From: an uncultured bacterium
GTDB taxonomy: Bacteria; Bacillota; Clostridia; Lachnospirales; Lachnospiraceae
Length of the DNA: 8,468 nucleotides
Direction of reading: 5' to 3'
Assembly: GCA_947088515.1 (NCBI GenBank)
Contig: CAMUHA010000151.1
Coordinates: 1 to 8,468 of the forward strand
Below are positions 1 to 5,201 of this stretch, one piece after another. Below the pieces are notes generated by a model. The model searched no databases, was not told where the DNA came from, and was given only the letters and a program-made list of their open reading frames with translations. Each line of letters begins with the position of its first letter. Positions within the stretch are counted from its first letter, which is position 1. A program made the translations under genes and the position numbers.

Positions 1-76
1 CTGCCGCAGTATAGCCTAAACCTGCAAGAAGCAGTACAAACACCAGCAAAACAACAATTGCCTTATTCTTTTTCAT
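1..76 (-). CDS. secD: SecD/SecDF-type protein translocase subunit, N-terminus only (runs off left edge)
   Basis: About 25 codons are visible from an ATG at 76-74. They encode Met-Lys-Lys-Asn-Lys followed by a single hydrophobic stretch rich in Val and Leu, ending near Leu-Gly-Tyr-Thr-Ala-Ala. This looks like the first transmembrane helix of SecD or a SecDF fusion, the accessory subunit that uses proton motive force to help pull secreted proteins out of the Sec channel. A purine-rich GAAGGAGAGGAGAG stretch precedes the start as ribosome binding site. The gene overlaps the 3' end of scfB by 14 bases, so the two are probably translationally coupled. The identification leans on the known clostridial order scfA-scfB-secD, because 25 residues alone could be any signal-anchored protein. 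Confidence 0.6.
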   Translation of the reverse strand, partial: MKKNKAIVVLLVFVLLLAGLGYTAA

Positions 77-1472
77 TGCTCTCCTCTCCTTCTGTTCCGG
101 CCAAAGCCGCTTTTATCATAATCGCGCATTCAATACGCTTTCTCTGCAGTTCACAGCCCAAATCATAAGCATCATTAATATGCCCGTGAAAGTTATAAGA
201 ATTTGCCGCACAACCACCGCTGCAATAGAATTTTGCAAAACAATTCCGGCACTTTTCTTTGGCATAAACATTGCAGGTTTTAAACTCATCCCTGATATCA
301 GTCCGGGTAATGCCCTCGTCCACATTCCCCATCAAAAATTCCTCCCTGCCCACAAACTGGTGACAGGGGTAAAAATCTCCCCAGGGCGTTACCGCAAGAT
401 ATTCCGTTCCTGAACCACACCCGGAAAGCCTCTTGGCAACACAGGGACCGCCCTCCAAGTCTATCATAAAGTGGAAAAAATTAACGCCTTTTCCCGCCTT
501 TTGTCTATTTAAAAGCTCCACCGCCAGACGGTCATATTCTTTTTGCAGCTCTGGAAGGTCTTCTTCCCTAAGGGCATAATCATCCGAAGGCGCAGCCACC
601 ACAGGTTCCACAGAAATCTGTTCAAATCCCAAATCCGCCAGATGAATCACATCTTTGGAAAAGTCAAGATTATTTCTGGTAAAAGTCCCCCGCACATAAT
701 AATTGGTCTGGTTTCGGCTCTTTGCCACCTTTTGGAATTTGGGAACAATCATATCATAGCTTCCCTGCCCGCCTCTAAAGGGCCGCATTTTGTCATTGAC
801 ATCTTTTCTGCCATCAATACTTAAAACCACATTGGCCATCTCTTTATTTACAAATTCCAGAATTTCGTCATTTAAAAGTATTCCGTTGGTAGTCAGGGTA
901 AAACGGAATTTCTTATGGTTAGCCTCCTCCAGACTTCTTCCATAGGAAACCAGTTCCTTCACCACCGGCCAGTTCAAAAGAGGCTCGCCGCCAAAAAAAT
1001 CCACTTCCAGATTGACGCGGTTGCCTGAATTTTTCACCAGAAAATCCAGCGCCTTCTTCCCCACCTCAAGGCTCATAAGCGCCCGTCTGCCATGATACTC
1101 TCCCTCTTCGGCAAAGCAATACCGGCATGCCAGGTTACAGTCATGGGCAATATGAAGGCAAAGCGCCTTAACCACTGTCTCGCGCTTTTTAAAGTCAATG
1201 ATATAGTTTTCATATATATCAGGCGCATACAACATCCCCGCTTCTTTCAGCTCCATCACCTGACAAAAAGCGTCACTGATGTCTTCTTTCGGATATTTTC
1301 CCCCAAGGGCTGTAAGAATTTCGCCTTCCAGCTCCTCTCCCGGACATTCTGCGCCCAACGCCTTCTCTACAAGGGGAATCACATCATACACCACTTCATC
1401 CACCACATGTACAGAACCACTGTTTACGTCAAGAACAATATTATAACCATTGTTTTTATATTGATGTATCAT
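63..1472 (-). CDS. scfB: SCIFF maturase, radical SAM/SPASM peptide-thioether synthase
   Basis: Enzyme of 469 residues that installs Cys-to-residue thioether crosslinks in the SCIFF precursor using S-adenosylmethionine and iron-sulfur clusters; it acts in the cytoplasm. The radical SAM motif CX3CX2C is C112-C116-C119, followed by the GGEP SAM-binding motif at 161-164. The N-terminal ~100 residues fit a peptide-recognition (RRE-like) region. The C-terminal SPASM region carries C344, C352, C370, C400, C408-X2-C411-X5-C417-X3-C421 and C440, ligands for auxiliary [4Fe-4S] clusters. The start at 1472 is chosen because GAGG lies five bases upstream; the frame stays open to 1586, but that Cys-rich extension lacks a ribosome site and is unlike the family N-terminus. 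Length fits the family. The substrate gene scfA lies 155 bases upstream and the secD-like gene overlaps the 3' end. Identification is firm; the exact crosslink pattern is inferred from characterised SCIFF enzymes. Confidence 0.95.
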   Translation of the reverse strand: MIHQYKNNGYNIVLDVNSGSVHVVDEVVYDVIPLVEKALGAECPGEELEGEILTALGGKYPKEDISDAFCQVMELKEAGMLYAPDIYENYIIDFKKRETVVKALCLHIAHDCNLACRYCFAEEGEYHGRRALMSLEVGKKALDFLVKNSGNRVNLEVDFFGGEPLLNWPVVKELVSYGRSLEEANHKKFRFTLTTNGILLNDEILEFVNKEMANVVLSIDGRKDVNDKMRPFRGGQGSYDMIVPKFQKVAKSRNQTNYYVRGTFTRNNLDFSKDVIHLADLGFEQISVEPVVAAPSDDYALREEDLPELQKEYDRLAVELLNRQKAGKGVNFFHFMIDLEGGPCVAKRLSGCGSGTEYLAVTPWGDFYPCHQFVGREEFLMGNVDEGITRTDIRDEFKTCNVYAKEKCRNCFAKFYCSGGCAANSYNFHGHINDAYDLGCELQRKRIECAIMIKAALAGTEGEESNEKE

Positions 1473-1570
1473 CTTATCCTCATTTCCAAACCACTGCTTT
1501 CCACAATCAAAGACCCCGCTGCAAATAACTGGTATCAAACTTGCAGTGCAGACTTTTGTGCAGACGCATA

Positions 1571-1599
1571 ATAAGCAGCGGGGCAATTCCGCTGCTTAT
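1571..1599 (-). promoter_or_regulatory. Stem-loop between scfA and scfB
   Basis: Perfect 11-bp inverted repeat (ATAAGCAGCGG paired with CCGCTGCTTAT) with a 7-base loop. In the direction of transcription it is followed by TATGCGTCTG, not a U-run, so it is not a canonical intrinsic terminator. It lies 28 bases after the scfA stop and about 100 bases before the scfB start. A leaky terminator or a 3'-end-stabilising hairpin that gives more precursor than maturase transcript is the likely role (inference). Confidence 0.6.
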
Positions 1600-1627
1600 A
1601 TCGCTATCTTGTTTTCATCCAGTTTGC

Positions 1628-1771
1628 CTATTTTACCTTTTCACAGCTCTGGTTTCCCACTGTGCAGGAAGTCTTGCAGGCTGACTGACAGGATGTCTGG
1701 CATTCGCCGCATCCGCCCTTTTTCATGGATTCCTTTAAGTCTCTTGTCACTAATGTTTTGATACGCTTCAT
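1628..1771 (-). CDS. scfA: SCIFF ranthipeptide precursor (six cysteines in forty-five residues)
   Basis: Encodes 47 residues, starting MKRIKTLVTRDLKESMKKGG and continuing with C21, C24, C28, C32, C36 and C43. The spacing, the lysine-rich leader and the Thr/Ser/Gln residues between the cysteines match the SCIFF family, the most widespread ranthipeptide family in Clostridia. The scfB product is expected to link cysteines to non-adjacent residues (Thr in characterised members) through non-alpha thioether bonds. GGAGG lies 6 bases before the ATG, and an extended -10 promoter is found about 85 bases upstream. No dedicated protease or ABC exporter is visible; the neighbouring secD-like gene is the only export-related gene. 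The mature product and its function are not determined by the sequence, though members have been linked to quorum sensing in solventogenic clostridia. Confidence 0.96.
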   Translation of the reverse strand: MKRIKTLVTRDLKESMKKGGCGECQTSCQSACKTSCTVGNQSCEKVK

Positions 1772-1854
1772 ATTGACCCTCCATTCTTGTTCTGTCCGCA
1801 ATATTTTATGTGAAAAAGATTATTTTATCTTACTTTGCGGTTCTGCATTGATGT

Positions 1855-1863
1855 AGTATAGCA
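1855..1863 (-). promoter_or_regulatory. Extended -10 promoter for scfA
   Basis: On the minus strand the sequence reads TGCTATACT, an extended -10 (TGN plus TATACT, five of six consensus bases). The -35 region 17 bases further upstream is poor (TTTCCC), as is common with extended -10 promoters. Transcription would begin near 1848 and give a 5' leader of about 75 bases. No strong terminator was seen after the upstream transporter gene, so readthrough may add to expression. Confidence 0.5.
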
Positions 1864-1915
1864 TAGTTTCTGGTTTTGGGAAAGTATTTTTGCTAATTTT
1901 AAGAGGTTTTAACAC

Positions 1916-3259
1916 CTATTCGCCGTCTTCCCCGCTTATCTCATTTTCCTGTTCTTCCTTATCCGCCGTCTCCTGTTTATCTGAAGAGTCAGATGTCTCC
2001 TCTTCCTCTTCTTTTTTCTCCGGAAGAATCATTAACACCTTTACGATACGGTTCTGGTTTACCCCCTGCACCGTAAGAGTAATTCCCTGGGAAGTGACAA
2101 TGGTTTCTCCATCCTCAGGCAGACGGTCCAGATTTTCTATAATAAGTCCGCCTATAGAATCGTAATCCTCAGAAGAAAGCAGGGTTCCAAGTTCATCATT
2201 GATATCCCCCAGCTTCATGCCTCCCTCCACCAGATAGGTTCTCTCTTCTACCTTCTGTATAAACTCTTCTTCGTCCTCATCGTATTCGTCTCGGATTTCT
2301 CCCACAATTTCCTCAAGCAAATCCTCCAGAGTAATCATGCCAACTGCGGCCCCATACTCATTAAGCACAAAGGTTACATTTGCCCTCTTCTCCCGCATTT
2401 CAATCAGAAGGTCAGCTGTCTTCTTATATTCATAGGTATAATATGCCTTACGCATAATATCACTGATCTTAAACTGCTCTCTCTCATTCACCAGTATAAA
2501 ATCCTTGATATTAATCAGCCCAATGATGTTATCCTTATCTTCCTGGTAAACCGGAATTCTGGTATACATGCACTCCTTAAAAAGCGCTAAAACTTCATCA
2601 TAACCGGCATCCTCGTTTACTGTAGCCATATCAATTCTGGGTATCATAATGTCTTTGGCCACCGCATCGCTAAAGTCAAACACATTATAAATCATTTCCC
2701 TCTCTTCCGATTCAATAACACCATCCTCATGACTTACTTCCACATATGTGCGCAGCTCTGTCTCTGTCATGGCTGTTCTCTTGCTGGTATCAATATGTAA
2801 CAGCCGCATCAGCCCCCCTGCCAGCTTATCTATCAGAAAGATAACCGGCGTCATCAGCTTCATAAGCCCGGCAATAATGGACGCATAAAAGAGCGCCAGG
2901 TTCTCTGCATAGACCATTGCCATGTTTTTGGGGATAATTTCACCAAACAACAGAATAACCACCGTAAGAATTCCCGTTGCAATTCCAACAGCCAGATTAA
3001 TGCTAAGCGCAAGTGTGGTTGCAAGAGAAGAAGCGTAGAGGTTGACGATGTTATTTCCTATTAATATGGCGCTTAACATCTTGCCATATTTGTCAAGTAC
3101 ATTTAAGGCTGTCTGCGCACGTTTGTTCCCCTCATCCGCCATTGCCTTAAGACGTACCCTGTTGACTGTGGTAAGAGCCGTTTCCGCAGATGAAAAAAAG
3201 CCGGAAAGACACACCAGAATTAATAAAGTAAACAATTGTATGACACCATCGGTATCCAA
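1916..3259 (-). CDS. CNNM/CorC (HlyC) family transporter with CBS pair
   Basis: Membrane protein of 447 residues of the CNNM family, associated with magnesium or other divalent cation efflux; 'hemolysin' is the historical label. Order: CNNM (DUF21) membrane domain at about 6-150, with hydrophobic segments near 8-28, 62-85, 90-108 and 121-145; a cytoplasmic CBS pair at about 200-320 (DIMIPRID at 203-210, TRIPVY at 233-238, NEYGAAVGMITLEDLLEEIVGE at 300-321); a CorC_HlyC transporter-associated domain at about 340-415; then an acidic low-complexity tail 416-447 rich in Glu, Asp and Ser. The start is TTG: AGGAGT sits about 8 bases upstream and no in-frame ATG fits. A good promoter lies 60-90 bases upstream. 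The gene is between the SCIFF genes and the divergent small membrane protein gene. Family assignment is firm; the transported ion is not. Confidence 0.92.
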   Translation of the reverse strand: MDTDGVIQLFTLLILVCLSGFFSSAETALTTVNRVRLKAMADEGNKRAQTALNVLDKYGKMLSAILIGNNIVNLYASSLATTLALSINLAVGIATGILTVVILLFGEIIPKNMAMVYAENLALFYASIIAGLMKLMTPVIFLIDKLAGGLMRLLHIDTSKRTAMTETELRTYVEVSHEDGVIESEEREMIYNVFDFSDAVAKDIMIPRIDMATVNEDAGYDEVLALFKECMYTRIPVYQEDKDNIIGLINIKDFILVNEREQFKISDIMRKAYYTYEYKKTADLLIEMREKRANVTFVLNEYGAAVGMITLEDLLEEIVGEIRDEYDEDEEEFIQKVEERTYLVEGGMKLGDINDELGTLLSSEDYDSIGGLIIENLDRLPEDGETIVTSQGITLTVQGVNQNRIVKVLMILPEKKEEEEETSDSSDKQETADKEEQENEISGEDGE

Positions 3260-3319
3260 GTTAAACTCACTCCTTATTCTATATAATTACCGCTGCTTTA
3301 AGGCGGCTCTAATGAAAAT

Positions 3320-3347
3320 ATTACAATATGCGGGTATTCTCTGTCAA
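3320..3347 (-). promoter_or_regulatory. Sigma-A-type promoter for the CNNM transporter gene
   Basis: On the minus strand, a perfect TTGACA (-35, 3347-3342) is followed after 16 bases by TGTAAT (-10, 3325-3320; five of six consensus bases). This gives a 5' leader of about 55 bases before the TTG start and shares the 153-base divergent intergenic region with the plus-strand membrane-protein gene. Confidence 0.65.
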
Positions 3348-3364
3348 GTTCAGACATATGATTG

Positions 3365-3395
3365 TGGTATAAAGAATTTATAAACCCTTTATAAA
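3365..3395 (+). promoter_or_regulatory. Candidate promoter: extended -10 and phased TATAAA repeats
   Basis: TGGTATAAA at 3365-3373 is an extended -10 for the membrane-protein gene that starts at 3413. TATAAA recurs at 3379-3384 and 3390-3395, exactly 11 bases apart each time; the last two lie in identical TTTATAAA palindromes separated by CCC. These may be alternative -10 elements or a two-site operator over the start region. No good -35 is visible. The assignment is from motif inspection only. Confidence 0.4.
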
Positions 3396-3412
3396 AGAAA
3401 TGGGAGGCTGCC

Positions 3413-3787
3413 ATGTTGAAGAAATTAAATTTTAGTTCAAGACTCACTTTTATATTGAAATGTCTGCTCATATCCTATCTGCTCACCACAGGACTGCTTC
3501 TGCTTCTTGCCCTGATGCTCTACCGGTTCGGACTGTCAGAAAAGGTAGTATCCATATGTATCATTGGCATTTACATAATTGTCACTTTCTTAGCAGGCCT
3601 TCTTGCAGGAAAACGGGAAGGAAGCCGGAAATTTCTATGGGGGCTTTTAATGGGCGGACTTTACTTCCTTATATTAATTGTTGTTTCCCTTATCGTCAAT
3701 CAGGGAATGCAGGAAGTTTCCAGGAACTTTTTTACTGTACTCATCTTATGCTGCGGCAGCGGTATGCTGGGCGGCATGATAAGTTAA
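3413..3787 (+). CDS. Small four-helix membrane protein, TIGR04086-like
   Basis: Protein of 124 residues that is almost entirely membrane-embedded, with hydrophobic segments at about 14-37, 45-66, 74-95 and 105-122. Short charged loops separate them (for example Lys-Arg-Glu-Gly-Ser-Arg-Lys at 67-73), and small Gly-rich patches lie in helices 2-4. Size, topology and clostridial context fit the uncharacterised TIGR04086 family, whose members often lie near yajC, the SCIFF genes and secD in clostridia (from memory, not checked here). In this window it points away from the scfA side and is separated from it by the transporter gene. GGGAGG five bases before the ATG supports the start. No catalytic motif is visible and the function is unknown. 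A strong hairpin follows the stop codon directly. Confidence 0.75.
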   Translation: MLKKLNFSSRLTFILKCLLISYLLTTGLLLLLALMLYRFGLSEKVVSICIIGIYIIVTFLAGLLAGKREGSRKFLWGLLMGGLYFLILIVVSLIVNQGMQEVSRNFFTVLILCCGSGMLGGMIS

Positions 3788-3790
3788 ATA

Positions 3791-3821
3791 GTGGGAGCTG
3801 GCACCGCTCGCCAGCTCCCAC
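3791..3821. terminator. Bidirectional terminator between convergent genes
   Basis: Perfect 12-bp GC-rich stem (GTGGGAGCTGGC with GCCAGCTCCCAC) and a 7-base loop, beginning 4 bases after the stop of the plus-strand membrane-protein gene and ending 10 bases before the 3' end of the minus-strand XRE gene. The plus-side tail is CCCCTTTTA and the minus-side tail is TATTTAACTT, so both U-tracts are short. Its position between convergent stops is the main argument for termination. Confidence 0.75.
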
Positions 3822-3830
3822 AAGCCCCTT

Positions 3831-4163
3831 TTACACTGCTTTATCTGCACTTAGTTCCTGAATGGACTTTAAGATATCACGTACACGTTCCATCTGCTCC
3901 GGACTAAATCCCTCCAGAATGTCAATCACTTTTTCAGGTACCTTATGATTTTCATTTCCGGTTAATAGATAATCACTGCTTACACTTATTGCTTTCGATA
4001 TCTTATACAGAACTTCTGCAGTAAAGCCTTTTTTACCCATCTCTATCTCGTAGAGAAATTTTGTTGATATATCTACTTTTTCGGCAAACGCATCTCTTGT
4101 ATAACAGTTTGCTTCTCTTAGGCAGCGTATCCTCTGCCCTATGTCTTTGTACGACATTCCCAT
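3831..4163 (-). CDS. XRE-family helix-turn-helix transcriptional regulator
   Basis: DNA-binding protein of 110 residues with a Cro/CI-type HTH at about 6-65: helix 1 at IGQRIRCLREA, helices 2-3 in TRDAFAEKVDISTKFLYEIEMGKKG, and the usual closing SVSSDYLLTG. The remaining ~40 residues form a charged helical tail, likely for dimerisation (FSPEQMERVRDILKSIQEL). Four in-frame ATGs lie close together (4175, 4166, 4163, 4157); 4163 is chosen because GGAGG lies exactly five bases upstream. The 4175 start would place that GGAGG inside the coding region. It is divergent from agrB-agrD across 299 noncoding bases, so it may regulate that operon, itself, or both (inference). No peptide-binding TPR region is present, so it is not an Rgg/PlcR-type pheromone receptor. 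Confidence 0.85.
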   Translation of the reverse strand: MGMSYKDIGQRIRCLREANCYTRDAFAEKVDISTKFLYEIEMGKKGFTAEVLYKISKAISVSSDYLLTGNENHKVPEKVIDILEGFSPEQMERVRDILKSIQELSADKAV

Positions 4164-4267
4164 CATGACCTCCATCCTGAAATGTTCCTTTTACATTTCG
4201 TCCGTGCTGAAACCAAGGGGTTTAATCCCCAAACCATAATTTACATATACAAACTTGCCTTTGAATT

Positions 4268-4276
4268 ATTATACCA
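4268..4276 (-). promoter_or_regulatory. Extended -10 promoter for the XRE regulator
   Basis: On the minus strand, TGGTATAAT: a perfect TATAAT with an upstream TGN. The -35 region is poor. Transcription would start near 4261 and give a leader of about 98 bases. Within that leader, GGGG-TTTAAT-CCCC at 4217-4230 is a short dyad that could be an autoregulatory operator or a small hairpin (weak). Confidence 0.55.
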
Positions 4277-4330
4277 TGCCCTTTTCTTTTCACTGGAAAA
4301 TTCACCCAATCTACGTTTTTCACAATTAAC

Positions 4331-4355
4331 ATGTCATAATTTGTCGAATTTTGTC
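4331..4355 (+). repeat. Three [A/T]TGTC repeats with exact 10-bp period
   Basis: TGTC occurs at 4332-4335, 4342-4345 and 4352-4355, in ATGTCATAAT, TTGTCGAATT and TTGTCTTTTT. The spacing is one helical turn, so all three copies face the same side of the DNA. They lie about midway between the XRE promoter and the agrB promoter and are a good candidate for a regulator-binding array, most simply for the XRE protein encoded next to them. Function is inferred. Confidence 0.5.
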
Positions 4356-4363
4356 TTTTTTCT

Positions 4364-4393
4364 ATCATTCAGTATGCGAAAATAACAGTTTAG
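4364..4393 (+). promoter_or_regulatory. Candidate LytTR (AgrA-type) binding site upstream of agrB
   Basis: ACAGTTTAG at 4385-4393 differs by one base from the ACAGTTAAG half-site bound by staphylococcal AgrA. A degenerate partner, ATCATTCAG, lies 21 bases upstream (4364-4372), which is the spacing of the AgrA direct repeat, but it matches at only five of nine positions. The box ends 9 bases before the predicted -35 of agrB, where LytTR activators usually bind. The match may be chance in A+T-rich DNA. Confidence 0.3.
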
Positions 4394-4402
4394 TTTAACA
4401 GC

Positions 4403-4431
4403 CTGCCACTATCCTAAATTCGGATTACAAT
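4403..4431 (+). promoter_or_regulatory. Predicted agrB-agrD promoter
   Basis: CTGCCA (-35, four of six consensus bases, 4403-4408), a 17-base spacer, and TACAAT (-10, five of six, 4426-4431). The poor -35 suits an activator-dependent promoter. Transcription would start near 4438. An in-frame ATG at 4430 therefore overlaps the -10 and cannot be the translation start, which supports the downstream start at 4463. Apart from this promoter and the sites listed, nothing was seen in the 299 noncoding bases 4164-4462. Confidence 0.5.
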
Positions 4432-4462
4432 GATTTCATTATCAAAGAAAGGAATCAACAGG

Positions 4463-5029
4463 ATGAGCGAATTTCTTAAAGCGCAATACGATTTCAGCGA
4501 TTATCAGATTGAACAGCTTAAATTTTTTTGGAAAACATTCTCTTCTGAATTCAGTAAACTTTTAATTATGGGAATTATATTCAGACATCAGATGGGAATT
4601 TATTTCTTTGCTGTAACAATAATGTTGTTGCTTCGGGTCTGCACCGGTGGGTTACATTGCAGAAAATATATTAGTTGTTTCTTTATGACTTTTTCATATA
4701 TGTTTTTATCACTTGTCGTATTACCAATGATTCCAGTTAATAAGGTGTTTCAATTGATACTTTTATTTATATGTATGCTTGCTAACTATTATGTTGGGCC
4801 GGTTACATCTGCGGTACATGGGGCGCTTACTGATACGCTGGTAAAACGTGTAAGAATTCAGGCATTTTTCGTTATCTTTATTTACCTAACTCTCTTGTAT
4901 ATAGTACCAGAGAATCCATATATGGTTGCTGGGTTCTGGGTTATTATATTACATACTATGCAGCTGGTTGCTGCAAGAATTCTTAAGAAAGGAGACCCTT
5001 ATGAAAGAAAAATTTGTGAAAATCACTAA
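4463..5029 (+). CDS. agrB: AgrB-like cyclic-peptide pheromone processing membrane protease
   Basis: Membrane cysteine endopeptidase of 188 residues that removes the C-terminal tail of AgrD and closes the peptide ring. The core motif is RVCTGGLHCRKYISC at 58-72; H65 and C72 are separated by six residues, exactly as the catalytic His77 and Cys84 of S. aureus AgrB, and the Gly-Gly before the His is conserved. An amphipathic N-terminus (1-30) precedes hydrophobic segments near 31-57, 73-92, 96-116, 133-150 and 154-171; the C-terminus is basic. AAAGGA lies 9 bases before the ATG at 4463; the in-frame ATG at 4430 has no ribosome site and lies within the predicted -10. The last 29 bases overlap agrD, so translation is probably coupled. 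Family length is normal. Confidence 0.93.
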   Translation: MSEFLKAQYDFSDYQIEQLKFFWKTFSSEFSKLLIMGIIFRHQMGIYFFAVTIMLLLRVCTGGLHCRKYISCFFMTFSYMFLSLVVLPMIPVNKVFQLILLFICMLANYYVGPVTSAVHGALTDTLVKRVRIQAFFVIFIYLTLLYIVPENPYMVAGFWVIILHTMQLVAARILKKGDPYERKICENH

Positions 5030-5132
5030 GCCATTGTTAACGGCGTGTATGGCTTTGGGTATGTTTGTTACATGGGACATAGCAAGTATTATCTTTTTTG
5101 GTGAATATGAATACCCAAAGGATTCAAAATAA
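5001..5132 (+). CDS. agrD: AgrD-like pheromone precursor with serine at the ring position
   Basis: Precursor of 43 residues beginning in the 3' end of agrB, with AAAGGAG six bases upstream of its ATG. The N-terminus (MKEKFVKITKPLL) is basic and amphipathic, as in membrane-bound AgrD leaders, followed by a hydrophobic part. The C-terminal GEYEYPKDSK (34-43) aligns with the DEVEVPKEL recognition tail of S. aureus AgrD. With that alignment, cleavage falls after F33 and the ring residue five positions back, normally Cys, is S29 (codon AGT, one base from TGT). The predicted ring is Ser-Ile-Ile-Phe-Phe closed as a lactone, with an N-terminal tail of unknown length (…TWDIA). The only cysteine, C16, is too far away for a normal ring. 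Serine lactones are known in the S. intermedius peptide RIPTSTGFF and in enterococcal GBAP. Recognition as AgrD is strong from context; the exact mature ends are inferred. Confidence 0.88.
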   Translation: MKEKFVKITKPLLTACMALGMFVTWDIASIIFFGEYEYPKDSK

Positions 5133-5201
5133 TAAATAGCAATAAAAAAGAAACCACTTAGAAATTAGATTATGGTTTCTTTTTTATTGCTATTTATTAT
5201 T
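5128..5201. terminator. 29-bp perfect inverted repeat, bidirectional terminator
   Basis: Arms 5128-5156 and 5173-5201 pair perfectly, with a 16-base loop. The inner part is GAAACC/GGTTTC flanked by A6 and T6, so each strand reads as a stem followed by a U-run: an intrinsic terminator in both directions. The agrD stop codon (5130-5132) lies in the left arm and the stop of the minus-strand kinase (5192-5190) in the right arm, so the repeat closes both convergent operons and the last codons of the kinase are part of the stem. Confidence 0.9.

Noticed and set aside
1092..1571. 159-codon plus-strand open frame
   Set aside because: Antisense to the N-terminal part of scfB, including the radical SAM cysteine motif; no ribosome site and no recognisable domain.
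1473..1586. In-frame 38-codon upstream extension of scfB rich in cysteine
   Set aside because: It begins inside the intergenic hairpin, has no ribosome site, and the family N-terminus matches the 1472 start, which has GAGG at correct spacing.
4164..4175. Start of the XRE regulator at 4175 or 4166
   Set aside because: From 4175 the strong GGAGG would be inside the gene; from 4166 the spacing to GGAGG is only two bases. The 4163 ATG has five-base spacing.
4182..4385. Open frame of 67 codons on the plus strand upstream of agrB
   Set aside because: It spans the XRE promoter and the repeat array, has no credible ribosome site, and the translation resembles no family I know.
5046..5048. Cys16 of AgrD as the ring-forming residue
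   Set aside because: It would be 17 residues before the predicted cleavage site, in the hydrophobic leader part; known Agr rings use a residue about five positions from the C-terminal end, and S29 fits that place.
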